54,139 nucleotides of DNA from Lachnospiraceae bacterium (lineage in GTDB: Bacteria > Bacillota > Clostridia > Lachnospirales > Lachnospiraceae), in contig CABJBM010000035.1 in NCBI GenBank assembly GCA_902363835.1, forward strand, positions 1 to 54,139, given 5' to 3'. Shown here in pieces: positions 25,506 to 34,497 of this stretch. The notes under the pieces are model-generated. The model made no database searches. It was not told where the DNA came from and saw only the letters and a list, made by a program, of their open reading frames with translations. Made by a program: the position numbers and the translations under genes. Numbering within the stretch: the first letter of the stretch is position 1; each line of letters starts with the position of its first letter.

Positions 25506-26411
25506 TTAAATGTCTTTTTCATTATATCCATAGTTCTTCATATACAGCTCGCTGTCACGCCATTCTTTCCGGACTTTTACCCAAAGCTGCAAATTTACCT
25601 TTGTATCCATCAGGTCTTCTATTTCCCTGCGGGAAGCGGTTCCGATCTTTTTAAGCATGGCACCGCCTTTTCCTATGATGATCCCTTTGTGGGAATCCCG
25701 CTCACAGATGATGTCGGCTTCAATATCCATGATGCCGTTATCCCGCTCCTTCATCTTCTCAATGATCACTGCAATTCCGTGGGGAATCTCATCCTTTAAA
25801 AGACGAAGGGCCTTTTCTCTGATAAGCTCCGCTGAAATCTGGCGCATGGGCTGATCTGTTACCGTATCCTCATCGTAATACTGAGGTCCCTTTGGAAGAT
25901 ATTTATAGATAAGCTCCAGCATTAAGTCCGTATTCTTATCCTTTAAAGCGGAAACAGGCACGATTTCAGCAAACTGGCACACATCTTTATAGGCGTTTAT
26001 AAAGGTCAGGATTTCCTCCTGATTTTTCACCGTATCTATTTTGTTGATGACCAGAATCACAGGGGTTTTAACCTGGTTCAGCTGTTCTGCAATATGCTGC
26101 TCCCCTGCGCCGATATAGGTGCTTGGCTCCACCAGCCAGAGCACCACATCCACTTCCTTTAAGGTGCGTTCCGCAACGCTTACCATATATTCTCCCAGCT
26201 TGTTCTTTGCCTTATGGATTCCGGGAGTATCAAGGAAAATGATCTGCCCTCTCTCATCCGTATATACGGTCTGAATCCTGTTTCTGGTTGTCTGGGGCTT
26301 ATCGGAAGTTATTGCAATCTTCTGGCCGATAAGATGATTCATCAAGGTGGATTTTCCAACGTTGGGGCGCCCGATCAAGGTCACGAAGCCTGATTTGTAA
26401 TTGTTTTCCAT
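25506..26411 (-). CDS. era: GTPase Era
   Basis: Era, the essential GTPase that binds the 3' end of 16S rRNA in 30S assembly; 301 residues. G motifs are in order: GRPNVGKST (G1), TTRNRIQ (G2), FLDTPGIHK (G3), INKIDTV (G4), SALKDKN (G5). The C-terminal KH domain has GIIIGKGGAMLKKIG. The start at 26411 is set by the AAAGGAG ribosome site seven bases upstream; an upstream in-frame start at 26453 would run through a hairpin of the leader. The leader carries several hairpins also found before thiI. Confidence 0.97.
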   Translation of the reverse strand: MENNYKSGFVTLIGRPNVGKSTLMNHLIGQKIAITSDKPQTTRNRIQTVYTDERGQIIFLDTPGIHKAKNKLGEYMVSVAERTLKEVDVVLWLVEPSTYIGAGEQHIAEQLNQVKTPVILVINKIDTVKNQEEILTFINAYKDVCQFAEIVPVSALKDKNTDLMLELIYKYLPKGPQYYDEDTVTDQPMRQISAELIREKALRLLKDEIPHGIAVIIEKMKERDNGIMDIEADIICERDSHKGIIIGKGGAMLKKIGTASRREIEDLMDTKVNLQLWVKVRKEWRDSELYMKNYGYNEKDI

Positions 26412-26432
26412 ATAGGTTCTCCTTTCCTCTTT

Positions 26433-26547
26433 CATGTCCATGGCTTTGGACACAGAGGTTCGCCTGCAAGGCGCTTCTTCTTTCGTGTCCGGACTTTTCG
26501 GACAGAATTCCCCGCTTACCGGGTATAAGGGTATGCCTTCAAGGCAT
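26433..26547 (-). promoter_or_regulatory. Multi-hairpin leader upstream of era
   Basis: In the gap between the M16 peptidase stop and era, four short hairpins lie in a row: 26533-26547 (ATGCCTT/AAGGCAT), 26486-26504 (TGTCCG/CGGACA), 26461-26473 (CGCCT/AGGCG) and 26435-26452 (TGTCCA/TGGACA). They are spaced by purine-rich linkers on the minus strand (GAAAGAAGAAG, then GAAAGAGGAAAGGAG, which holds the era ribosome site). The thiI leader has the same order of hairpin and linker with different stem bases. Confidence 0.65.
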
Positions 26548-26551
26548 TGTA

Positions 26552-29476
26552 TTATGAGTGGAATAAGTTCTTGGTCTCTCCAAACAACTGCTTTTCCGCT
26601 CCTATTTTATCTTCATTTCCAATGACACAAAGGCTTCCCGTACTCAAAACAGCTTTCACAAGAGGAGCCAGGCTGCGGATGTCTTCCTGAGTGGCGTTTA
26701 ATACCTCTTCCCGCTCTTTTTCCATCATCTCATGATCCACTCCGGATAAATAGGCGGAAAGACCGCGGTTTCCTCTGGTTGAGGGAGGATAAGGCACATC
26801 CATGTCACTGATGGTGCCGATGACGTACTTTGTCATATCCCGGTCCGACGCCTGGAAGTTCTCTAAATAATCCACGATCCCGTCATAAATCCGGTTTGTT
26901 TCTACTAAATTAGGATCCCGGTAAGAAGTAAAGTACCCTTCTCCTGAACGCCCGAATCCGCTCATACAGCCATAAGCTCCGCCTTTGACCCTTAAATTGA
27001 TCCACAGGTAATCATAGCTTAAAATGACCTTTAATATTTTAAGAGCTCCGGTGTATTCCTGGCCGCTGCCTGCAAAGGTACCGCATCTGGCCACATAATT
27101 GACCTGGGAAGCCGTGCAAAAGCCTTCGTTCCTGTTTCCTGCCGAATATTCAAAGGGATAATGCTTTTCCTCTCCTTCAGGCAGTACATCCGTAAGCTTC
27201 TTTAAAGCCTCCGGAAGCAGTTTATATCCTTGTTCATCTGCCGTATAGCTGACCAGCATGTTTTTGGCCGTAAACAGCTTTTCCATAACCCCTTTTAAAC
27301 GGGCAATGATCTCCTTTTTATGGGAAGGATATTCTTTTTCCAGATCCTCCAAAAATTCATAGTATCCGATCCCGCCGGTTAAATCGTTGAAATAAGAGGT
27401 GGCGGAAAAATAGGAAGTTGCCCTGGCAACTGCTGCCGAATGACAGGAGCCTTCCAGCTTCATTCTGGCCCTTGACCTGGTTTCACTGATGACTTCTCCC
27501 AACCGCTTTTCATCATCCAAAATAGAACGGGTCAGGATCTCACCAAGAATGGAGAAGCCAAAATCCAGTTTCTCATAAAGCACCCTGGCACTTGCCATAA
27601 AAAGTCCTTTAAACTCTCCCTTATTCTTTAAATCAGGATAAGAAGTCACGCTGAAGCTGACGCCGCCGCTGTTTAAATGGATTTCACTGGTTAAGTCCCC
27701 ATAGGTGAAGTTTTCCGTATTCACATAACCCAGTAAGGATTTCAAAAATCCCACATAAGGCAGATCCTCCTTAGGAACTGCGGAGGTGTCGAACATCACT
27801 TTCAAATACCCGATCCCTGAGGTAAACATCTCATGGTGGATCACCTTGACACCATGGGCGGATTTTTTCTCCCATATGATCTCTTCCGGTTCTTTGCTGA
27901 TGTCCTCTCTCCTGAGCATTGGAATCATTTCCAAAGCCTCCTGAGGAGAAGGCGTTTCCTGGTATTCCCTTAAAGCTCTGGTCTGCTCTATCAGCTGGAG
28001 AAGCTCTTCTTCGGAAAGAGAGGCCTTATAAACTGCCAGCTTTTTTGCCACCTTTTCTTCTTCCATTGCCGTTAAGTTCTTTTTAGGGCTTACGGCCAGG
28101 AAGGCTTCAAAAGGATTATCCAGAAGGTATTCCCTGATGAGCTGTTCAAAGTATCCCTCATCCACCACTTTCTTCAAATAGTCAAACGTCTCCTGATATT
28201 CCAGGTACATCAGGGGATCCCCGTCATAAAGCCAGCTGTCCATGCATTGAAGCCCATACATCAGGCCCTTTGGTGCTGAACCGTAATCTGCTTCCCTGTA
28301 GCGGAATTCAAAGTAGTTCATTCCGGCTTTCAGACTCTTTCGGTTGATTCCCTCATCCGCAAGCTTTCTTAAGGTTCCTTTTACAACTGCCAGGAATTCT
28401 CCTCTCTGCTCCTTGTTTGCGTTTTTGGCAATAACAGAGAAATAAGGCTGAAGAATGCCGTTATCATATCCTCCTAAAATGTCCTGGCCGATCCCTGCGT
28501 CAATGAGAGCCTGCTTTAACGGCGCGCCAGGGGCATCCAAAAGGGTGTATTCCAGGATCTGAAAGGCTATATAAAGCCTGGGATCCAGACCTGTGCCCAC
28601 TGCCGTACTGATGGAGAGATAGGTGGCATTTTCTTCGGATTCCCCTTCGGTGATGGAGTAAAATGTTTCCCCTTCCACCGGTTTTTCAAAAGGCTTCTGC
28701 CTTGGGATTCTGGAATCAATGGTTATTTCATCGTAATAGCTTAAATATTTTTCATCAATCCATGTAAGCTTTTCCGCCATATCCATATCTCCGTAAAGAT
28801 AAATATAGCTGTTGGAAGGATGATAATACTTCTTATGAAAAGCCAGGAAGTCCTCATAAGTCAGGTCCGGAATAAAGGCAGGATCTCCTCCTGATTCCTG
28901 ACCGTAGCAGTTATCCGGGAACAGGGTTTTCCTGGTGTAACGGTCCAGCACCTCTTCCGGGGAAGAAAATGCTCCCTTCATTTCATTATATACCACTCCG
29001 TTGTAAATCAGATCAGATTCCAGGCTTTCCAGCTCATAATGCCAGCCCTCCTGCATGAAAATCTTAGGTTCCTTATAAATATTTGGATGAAGCACTGCAT
29101 CTAGGTACACGTTCATCAAATTCTGGAAATCCTTTTCATTGCAGCTTGCTACCGGATATACGGTTTTATCAGGATAGGTCATGGCGTTTAAGAAGGTGTT
29201 AAGGGATCCTTTTACCAGTTCTACAAACGGATCCTTTACCGGAAACTGGTCTGAGCCGCAGAGCACGCTGTGTTCCAGAATATGGGCAACTCCGGTGCTG
29301 TCTGAGGGCGGGGTACGGAATCCAATGGAAAACACCTTGTTCTCATCGTCGCAGGAAACGCAAAAAATCCTGGCTCCGCTTTTTTTATGGCGGAGCACGC
29401 ATCCGGACGCATTGATCTCCTTCATTGCTTTTTCTTCTACAACCTCATAGGCTGCAAGGTTTTTAAATAAATTCAT
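26552..29476 (-). CDS. M16C zinc metallopeptidase (presequence-protease-like)
   Basis: A 974-residue insulinase-family peptidase of the PreP/HypA branch. The inverted zinc motif is HILEH (HxxEH) near residue 85, followed by the FVELVKGSLNTFLNAMTYPD stretch typical of this branch. Four homologous M16 domains form a closing chamber that degrades short unfolded peptides; only the first carries the catalytic site. No signal peptide is present, so it is cytosolic. The start has an AGGAGG ribosome site 13 bases upstream. Copy B of the structured repeat lies just before it. Confidence 0.94.
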   Translation of the reverse strand: MNLFKNLAAYEVVEEKAMKEINASGCVLRHKKSGARIFCVSCDDENKVFSIGFRTPPSDSTGVAHILEHSVLCGSDQFPVKDPFVELVKGSLNTFLNAMTYPDKTVYPVASCNEKDFQNLMNVYLDAVLHPNIYKEPKIFMQEGWHYELESLESDLIYNGVVYNEMKGAFSSPEEVLDRYTRKTLFPDNCYGQESGGDPAFIPDLTYEDFLAFHKKYYHPSNSYIYLYGDMDMAEKLTWIDEKYLSYYDEITIDSRIPRQKPFEKPVEGETFYSITEGESEENATYLSISTAVGTGLDPRLYIAFQILEYTLLDAPGAPLKQALIDAGIGQDILGGYDNGILQPYFSVIAKNANKEQRGEFLAVVKGTLRKLADEGINRKSLKAGMNYFEFRYREADYGSAPKGLMYGLQCMDSWLYDGDPLMYLEYQETFDYLKKVVDEGYFEQLIREYLLDNPFEAFLAVSPKKNLTAMEEEKVAKKLAVYKASLSEEELLQLIEQTRALREYQETPSPQEALEMIPMLRREDISKEPEEIIWEKKSAHGVKVIHHEMFTSGIGYLKVMFDTSAVPKEDLPYVGFLKSLLGYVNTENFTYGDLTSEIHLNSGGVSFSVTSYPDLKNKGEFKGLFMASARVLYEKLDFGFSILGEILTRSILDDEKRLGEVISETRSRARMKLEGSCHSAAVARATSYFSATSYFNDLTGGIGYYEFLEDLEKEYPSHKKEIIARLKGVMEKLFTAKNMLVSYTADEQGYKLLPEALKKLTDVLPEGEEKHYPFEYSAGNRNEGFCTASQVNYVARCGTFAGSGQEYTGALKILKVILSYDYLWINLRVKGGAYGCMSGFGRSGEGYFTSYRDPNLVETNRIYDGIVDYLENFQASDRDMTKYVIGTISDMDVPYPPSTRGNRGLSAYLSGVDHEMMEKEREEVLNATQEDIRSLAPLVKAVLSTGSLCVIGNEDKIGAEKQLFGETKNLFHS

Positions 29477-29512
29477 TCTTTGTTTTTTCCTCCTGCATGT
29501 TCAATATTATAC

Positions 29513-29657
29513 GTGAGTCCGCAGTGCAGCCGGCGAATCTTACAGATTCGCTGGCTCACGGGCATTCACCCTATGAAACAAGCCATAAAAAGATTTTCTT
29601 ATGTGCGGGCACAACGAAAATCTTTTCATGGCCTGTTTCGCACTGCTCATTGCATTC
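29513..29657 (-). repeat. Structured repeat element, copy B
   Basis: A 145-base element between the YdcF-like gene and the M16 peptidase gene. Closing stem 29521-29527 with 29640-29646; hairpin 29533-29539 with 29545-29551; long stem 29575-29598 with 29616-29639 (24 bp, two wobble pairs) capped by GTGC/GCAC. It shares unpaired blocks GGCTCACGGGCATTC, CCCTATGAA and GCTCAT-GCATTC with copy A at 24656-24798 and has the same orientation. It begins seven bases after the upstream stop codon. Confidence 0.88.
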
Positions 29658-29663
29658 GTGTAA

Positions 29664-30488
29664 TTACATGTTTCCCACTAATTTGTCTTTTAATATGGCC
29701 GCGCACTCTCTGACGCAAAAGTGTACGAAAAGAATGGGGTCAGATCCGCAGGATATGCCGTAGATATCCGGTATTCCCCATTTTTTCCCAATCTGCAGCG
29801 CCCGGAACACATGGAAGTCACTGGTAAGGACACCGATCTTAATGGGCTTATCCGGTACCTCCTCAAAGGTTCCGGGTTCCATGAAAATCGGATTATTCTG
29901 CCGCCTGGCTTTCCTTTCCGCCTGATCTTCTTCTATGGCTACGCGGCTGTATGCAATGTTCTCAACCGTACTGGTGGATCGGGTCTCTAAAATCAGCTGT
30001 TCCTCTTTTACTCCGTTAAAGATCAGGTAATCCCGCATGGCTGCAGCCTCGCTGACAGGTTCATCCTCGCCCTGACCGCCGGAAAGCACTAAAATAGTGG
30101 ATGGATTATCATCTACATATTCAATAGCCCTATCCAGCCGTTTTTTTAAAGACTTGCTGATCCCTGTCTCCTTTACCCTGGCTCCCAGCACAATGACATA
30201 GTCCAGATTGGAGGTATCCCGGGCGGCAACTCCTGTAAATACCAGGATTTCCACCACTGTGAATACCAGAATTCCGGTACAGCACATGGTAATTACGGAC
30301 ACAGGAATCCATAAGGGAACCTTATCCTTATGCTTCACATAGGCTTCCCCTCCCACCGGCAGCAATATGCATACAGCGGCAAATAAAAGCCATATAAAGG
30401 AAAAGGATGTAGTCAGACCTGAATAAAAAATGATCACAACATAATAAATAATACAGGAAACGGCTATCAGCCAAAGAATTAACGCCAT
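29664..30488 (-). CDS. YdcF/ElyC-family membrane protein (DUF218)
   Basis: A 274-residue protein with four N-terminal membrane segments (residues about 1-110), then a DUF218 domain: LDYVIVLGARVKETGISKSL, LVLSGGQGEDEPVSEAAAM, LETRSTSTVENIAYS and VLTSDFHVFRAL. Relatives (SanA, ElyC, YdcF) act at the cell envelope; ElyC affects peptidoglycan and lipid-carrier metabolism, but the reaction is not known. It is followed directly by repeat copy B. Confidence 0.88.
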   Translation of the reverse strand: MALILWLIAVSCIIYYVVIIFYSGLTTSFSFIWLLFAAVCILLPVGGEAYVKHKDKVPLWIPVSVITMCCTGILVFTVVEILVFTGVAARDTSNLDYVIVLGARVKETGISKSLKKRLDRAIEYVDDNPSTILVLSGGQGEDEPVSEAAAMRDYLIFNGVKEEQLILETRSTSTVENIAYSRVAIEEDQAERKARRQNNPIFMEPGTFEEVPDKPIKIGVLTSDFHVFRALQIGKKWGIPDIYGISCGSDPILFVHFCVRECAAILKDKLVGNM

Positions 30489-30677
30489 ATGCCAGCCTCC
30501 ATTCTACACGTTTTAAAATCAGGTAAATTCTGGGCATAATACTTTTATAGCATACCACAATATGGTGATTTCTACAACTGTCACTAAAATGATACATGAT
30601 AAACCTGTAACTCCCATTATAAATGGATCTCCAGATATTATATAAAAGGGTTCCCTGACGCATTTACGGAACAAAAA

Positions 30678-30724
30678 AGCACTTACAGCAAACCGCCTGT
30701 TTCCTGGGGTTTGCCGTAAGCGCT
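30678..30724 (-). terminator. Terminator of the GntR gene
   Basis: AGCACTTAC-A-GCAAACC pairs with GGGTTTGC-C-GTAAGCGCT across 30678-30724 with one mismatch. A TTTTTTG run follows on the minus strand. It lies 40 bases past the GntR stop. Confidence 0.8.
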
Positions 30725-30764
30725 ATTTAAATAAAACTTCTTGTACATCATGCAGCCTGTCCTT

Positions 30765-31568
30765 TTATTCCTGCATAAAGGACTGGAATGTTTCAAAGAA
30801 ATCATCCGTATAAGGAATGTTCACGTAATCTTCATTGATGTTACGCTTAAACAAACTGGGATACTTTTTAATCAGCTCCTTTTTGTCCCTGTCCAATTTA
30901 AAAAGGTGCTTTTGCAGCACATACAGCATTGCTTTGGTATCCCTTGTCTGGAGAGCCAGCAGGATTTCCTCATGCTGGGCAACAATCTCTTTTATGTTTT
31001 GTGTCTCCCGGCAGCTAAGCAGCCGTATCCTCCTGAAATGGCCTCCCACATTATTGATGGTCTGGAAGCTGAAAAGACGGTCCGTCACCTTGTAAAATAT
31101 TTTATGGAACTCATCATCCATATACAAAAATGTCCTTACATCGCCATGATTTGTTTCGGCAAATGCCTTCTGTTCCATCAGGTTATTCTGCAATTCCACC
31201 AAATCCGTAGGAGTGTGGCATGCCATAAACAGCTTCATCACCTCTTCTTCTACGGCAAGTCTTAAAAAACGTTCCTGTTCCACTCTATCTAAATCTATTT
31301 TGGATACCCTTGTTCCTTTCTGGGGAAGAAGAGTTACCAAATCTTCCTGTTCAAGCCTGATTAACGCATCTCTGACCGGAGTTCGCCCAATGTTCAGTAA
31401 TTCACAGATATCCCTGATGCTTAAGTTGATTCCCGGTCTTAAATGAAGATCCAGGATTTTCTCACGGAGCAGCTGATACGCATTGCTATCTGTGTTTTCT
31501 CCCTGACGGGAAGCCTCCTCCTGACCGTCAGCGGAAGATGATATGGTTCCTTTATATAATTCCAACAT
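30765..31568 (-). CDS. GntR-family regulator, FadR (FCD) type
   Basis: A 267-residue GntR regulator. After a variable 30-residue head, the winged helix is AYQLLREKILDLHLRPGINL ... IRDICELLNIGRTPVRDAL with the wing LVTLLPQKGTRVSKID. The C-terminal FCD helical domain (FLRLAVEEEVMKLFM, DDEFHKIFYKVTDR, HEEILLAL) has the usual metal-binding Asp/His positions (DDEFH and QHEEI). FCD regulators sense organic acids. It is downstream of and co-directional with the hydantoinase/permease genes, so it probably controls them. Confidence 0.9.
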   Translation of the reverse strand: MLELYKGTISSSADGQEEASRQGENTDSNAYQLLREKILDLHLRPGINLSIRDICELLNIGRTPVRDALIRLEQEDLVTLLPQKGTRVSKIDLDRVEQERFLRLAVEEEVMKLFMACHTPTDLVELQNNLMEQKAFAETNHGDVRTFLYMDDEFHKIFYKVTDRLFSFQTINNVGGHFRRIRLLSCRETQNIKEIVAQHEEILLALQTRDTKAMLYVLQKHLFKLDRDKKELIKKYPSLFKRNINEDYVNIPYTDDFFETFQSFMQE

Positions 31569-31643
31569 TGAACCTCCCTTTCAGTATTAACCATATTTTT
31601 TCTATCATCACCATTTCCTAAAGTAAAATAATCATCTTTTATT

Positions 31644-32288
31644 TTATAGGATAGAGGAAAAAAAATCAATAGAGCAAACACCCGTCTTCACTAATAAACA
31701 CATTTCATACAAACAGGGAGAATAGGATATTCCTTTCATTTTTTTGGAAAAGTGAATGGCCCCCACCTCTCCTGCCCCTGCTAAGCCTCTGGACCGGGGA
31801 AACAGATTCCATACCGGCCGTTTTAACATTTTGCTGCGGGTATAGATCCCTGGCGTGTTTTCTTCAATCCAGTGGAAAATTTCATGAAACAGGACCACTT
31901 CTTCCAAAGCTTCCTCCTGAATCATTCCCGACAAATGATATTCCTTTATAAAATCTTTAATTGCGTTTAAGGTACTGTCATTTAAAATGACAGTACCTTC
32001 CTCCGGCTCAAATATTCCCATATATAAAAATGGTTTTCTCAGGTCTTCTGATCTTTTTTCTATGGACAAACCTAATGTTTTTGCCAGAGAAACGCCGGAA
32101 ACTGCTCCATAGCGTTTCTTTAGTTCTGACGCATATGTTTCCGCGGTCTGCATGGAGTAAAACAGGATTTCCTTTTCTTCCTCTTTTGACAATTCACAGG
32201 AAGCGGGATGATTTTTTAAAACCCGGCCATACCATTTTACATCCTCCGCAGCCATGATTTTTTCTATGAACTGGCGCATACCACTCAT
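31644..32288 (-). CDS. Zinc-peptidase-like protein (HExxH) of unknown function
   Basis: A 214-residue soluble protein. Near residue 133 it has VVLFHEIFHWIEE, an HExxH zinc-peptidase motif, and about 40 residues later GEVGAIHFSKKM, in which the Glu could be the third ligand, as in ImmA/IrrE-like or DUF955-like peptidases. The start is three bases after the hydantoinase stop, so the two are co-transcribed. A regulatory protease or a structural role is possible; nothing in the sequence decides. Confidence 0.7.
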   Translation of the reverse strand: MSGMRQFIEKIMAAEDVKWYGRVLKNHPASCELSKEEEKEILFYSMQTAETYASELKKRYGAVSGVSLAKTLGLSIEKRSEDLRKPFLYMGIFEPEEGTVILNDSTLNAIKDFIKEYHLSGMIQEEALEEVVLFHEIFHWIEENTPGIYTRSKMLKRPVWNLFPRSRGLAGAGEVGAIHFSKKMKGISYSPCLYEMCLLVKTGVCSIDFFSSIL

Positions 32289-32291
32289 CCT

Positions 32292-34418
32292 TTACAGCTC
32301 GTTGCGGGCCAGTACCAGGAGAATTTTGGCATCCTCATTGACATCAATCAGCTCAACCCTGGCTAAACCTGATACCTGATCCAGTTCCGGAATTCCGGAA
32401 TAATCAATAACTCTGGACTCTGCGGCAATATAGCAATCCGGATTGATCCTGACTTCGCTTGAGAAATTGCTGGCCTTATCCCAGGCCAGTTTCAAATCCT
32501 CATAAAGCCTGGATTTTGTTGTAACCAACACGATTCCATTGGACCTTTGTACTTTTACAAAGCCTTTTTTGTCTATCATTCTCACAGGAGTTTTTCCATC
32601 TTTTTCTGAAGTTACCACAAATATGGAACCATTGCTTCCTGCCATCTTCATCTTTGAACGTTCCAGGCCAATGGATTCCGCTGCAATTTCAATGGCCTCT
32701 TTTTCATCACAATTTTTCATGAGATCCGTTGTTTTGACTTCTGTAGAACCCATGGCAATGGCTGTAACCTTTTGTGCCTGTTCATCAATTTCCACATAAA
32801 CTTCCACGCTGTCTTCCACAGCACCGCTGTTCATTGCCAGAGTCTTTGCTTCCTTTTTAAGGGCAGCAATATCTTCAGCAGTGGGATTTGGAATGGTTCT
32901 CTCCACCATTTCCCTGACCATGGCCAAAGCCACGCCGATAGAGGAAATAACCTCGGCATTTTCCGGTATCTGGTATTTAAAGTTCATTTCTTTTGCCGTA
33001 AAGGTCAAAAGGGTTCCAGCGCCTCCTCCGGCTCCTACCAGCACGATCTGTTCTCTTTCAATTTTATATTTATCAATCAGATCTTCAATGACCGGTTTAA
33101 TTTTATCACAGGCCTTTTGAAGAACTGCCCTTGCCGTATCTTCAACAGACATGCCCACTTCATCAGCCAGAAGCTTCATGGCTTTGCAGCTGGATTCGTA
33201 ATTGCCCAATGCGTAATCCCCTTCTTCCAGGATTCCCAGCACATTGGCAGCACAGGTATTTGTGATTGTCACGCTTTCTCCGTTTCTTAAGCGGATGGCC
33301 ACATAATCGTCGGGATCATTTTCCCTTGGTTTGATGTAGTATAATTTTGCTCCTTCAAACAGGGAAGCTTCTGTAAAACATGCATACCCCATATTGGCAA
33401 TATGTGCGGAACGGGGACCTACATCAATGATCCCGCCTTTTTTTGCACGGATCATACTTCCGCCGGCAACGCCCAATACCCGGACATCAAGGCTGTTTAC
33501 ATAGGTTCTGTGCCCGCCGATAATGGAATAATCCACTGCAGGACGGCCGTTTTTAATGACTCCGATATTGGTAGATGTTCCGCCCACTTCAAAATAAATG
33601 CCATTGGAGGCGCGCAGATACATAAGGGCTCCGATTACGCTGGCCGCCGGCCCTGAAAGCATGGTAAGGATGGGGCGCTTTTTCATCTCGCCGATTTCCA
33701 TGACCCCGCCGTCCCCACGCATGATCATAAGGGGAACCGTCACCTTTGCAGCGCGCACGCTCCGCTCCGTGGAATTGGCGGTATCCAGCATTTTGGGGAG
33801 AATCGATGCATTGAGACAGGCGGTTCGGGTGCGGGTCGTCAAGCCGTAGAGCTTTGTAATATCAGAAGCCACGGTACAGGGAATTCCCTGGTTTTCTGCA
33901 ATATCTGCCACCATCCGTTCTTCTTTCATATTATCCACGCCAAATGCTTTGCTTGCTACAATTACCTTGTCTCCCTGGTCTGACATCTTTTTAATCACCG
34001 AGGATACATAATCCGGAGTCATGTCCTTCATTTTCATGAAGCTATGATCAATATTGATCCACTTTCCGGTCCCTAAATCAATATCCTTGATTTTTGTCTG
34101 GCGCTTTGTAAAAAATCCCTCCAAACCGCCGCCGCTCATTCCGATGACTCCCACTCTGGCCACATCGCCTTCCAGCAAAGCATTGGTGGCCTGTGTGGTG
34201 CTGTGAGCAATAAAAATTACTTCTTCCGGTTTAATGTCGTTTTCAGAAAGACACTTTTTAAATGCCTCCACAACGCCTGCTGCCACTCCGTTTTCGTCAT
34301 GGTGAGTTGTCATTACTGATCCTTTTCCCACAATTTCGTTGGTGCTGTTGTCAATTGCCACAGCCTTTGTATGGGTTCCGCCCACATCAATTCCAATTCT
34401 TATTGCTCTGTTACTCAT
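32292..34418 (-). CDS. Hydantoinase/oxoprolinase family protein (HyuA-like)
   Basis: A 708-residue protein of the HyuA family: ATP-dependent ring-opening of hydantoins or 5-oxoproline, or carboxylation in related enzymes. The start at 34418 is set by GGAGG seven bases upstream. The N-terminal ASKHA-type ATP site reads RIGIDVGGTHTKAVAIDN, with AHSTTQATNALLEG, TMLSGPAASVIGALMY and YFEVGGTSTNIGVI in order; VLVGAGGGAGTLL follows in the second lobe. There is no HyuB gene alongside, which the two-subunit enzymes need, so it may be a self-sufficient single-chain group. Permease upstream, zinc-peptidase-like gene and GntR regulator downstream. Confidence 0.88.
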   Translation of the reverse strand: MSNRAIRIGIDVGGTHTKAVAIDNSTNEIVGKGSVMTTHHDENGVAAGVVEAFKKCLSENDIKPEEVIFIAHSTTQATNALLEGDVARVGVIGMSGGGLEGFFTKRQTKIKDIDLGTGKWINIDHSFMKMKDMTPDYVSSVIKKMSDQGDKVIVASKAFGVDNMKEERMVADIAENQGIPCTVASDITKLYGLTTRTRTACLNASILPKMLDTANSTERSVRAAKVTVPLMIMRGDGGVMEIGEMKKRPILTMLSGPAASVIGALMYLRASNGIYFEVGGTSTNIGVIKNGRPAVDYSIIGGHRTYVNSLDVRVLGVAGGSMIRAKKGGIIDVGPRSAHIANMGYACFTEASLFEGAKLYYIKPRENDPDDYVAIRLRNGESVTITNTCAANVLGILEEGDYALGNYESSCKAMKLLADEVGMSVEDTARAVLQKACDKIKPVIEDLIDKYKIEREQIVLVGAGGGAGTLLTFTAKEMNFKYQIPENAEVISSIGVALAMVREMVERTIPNPTAEDIAALKKEAKTLAMNSGAVEDSVEVYVEIDEQAQKVTAIAMGSTEVKTTDLMKNCDEKEAIEIAAESIGLERSKMKMAGSNGSIFVVTSEKDGKTPVRMIDKKGFVKVQRSNGIVLVTTKSRLYEDLKLAWDKASNFSSEVRINPDCYIAAESRVIDYSGIPELDQVSGLARVELIDVNEDAKILLVLARNEL

Positions 34419-34497
34419 TTGCTGTCCTCCATTTGAAACAGACAAGGACAGTGTATGTCCCTGTCTGTGAAACTTTTTAATCTGCTGAAGCAAAGAA

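Noticed and set aside
30328..30663. 111-residue minus-strand frame upstream of the YdcF-like gene
   Set aside because: It overlaps the well-supported YdcF-like gene in another frame, with no family match.
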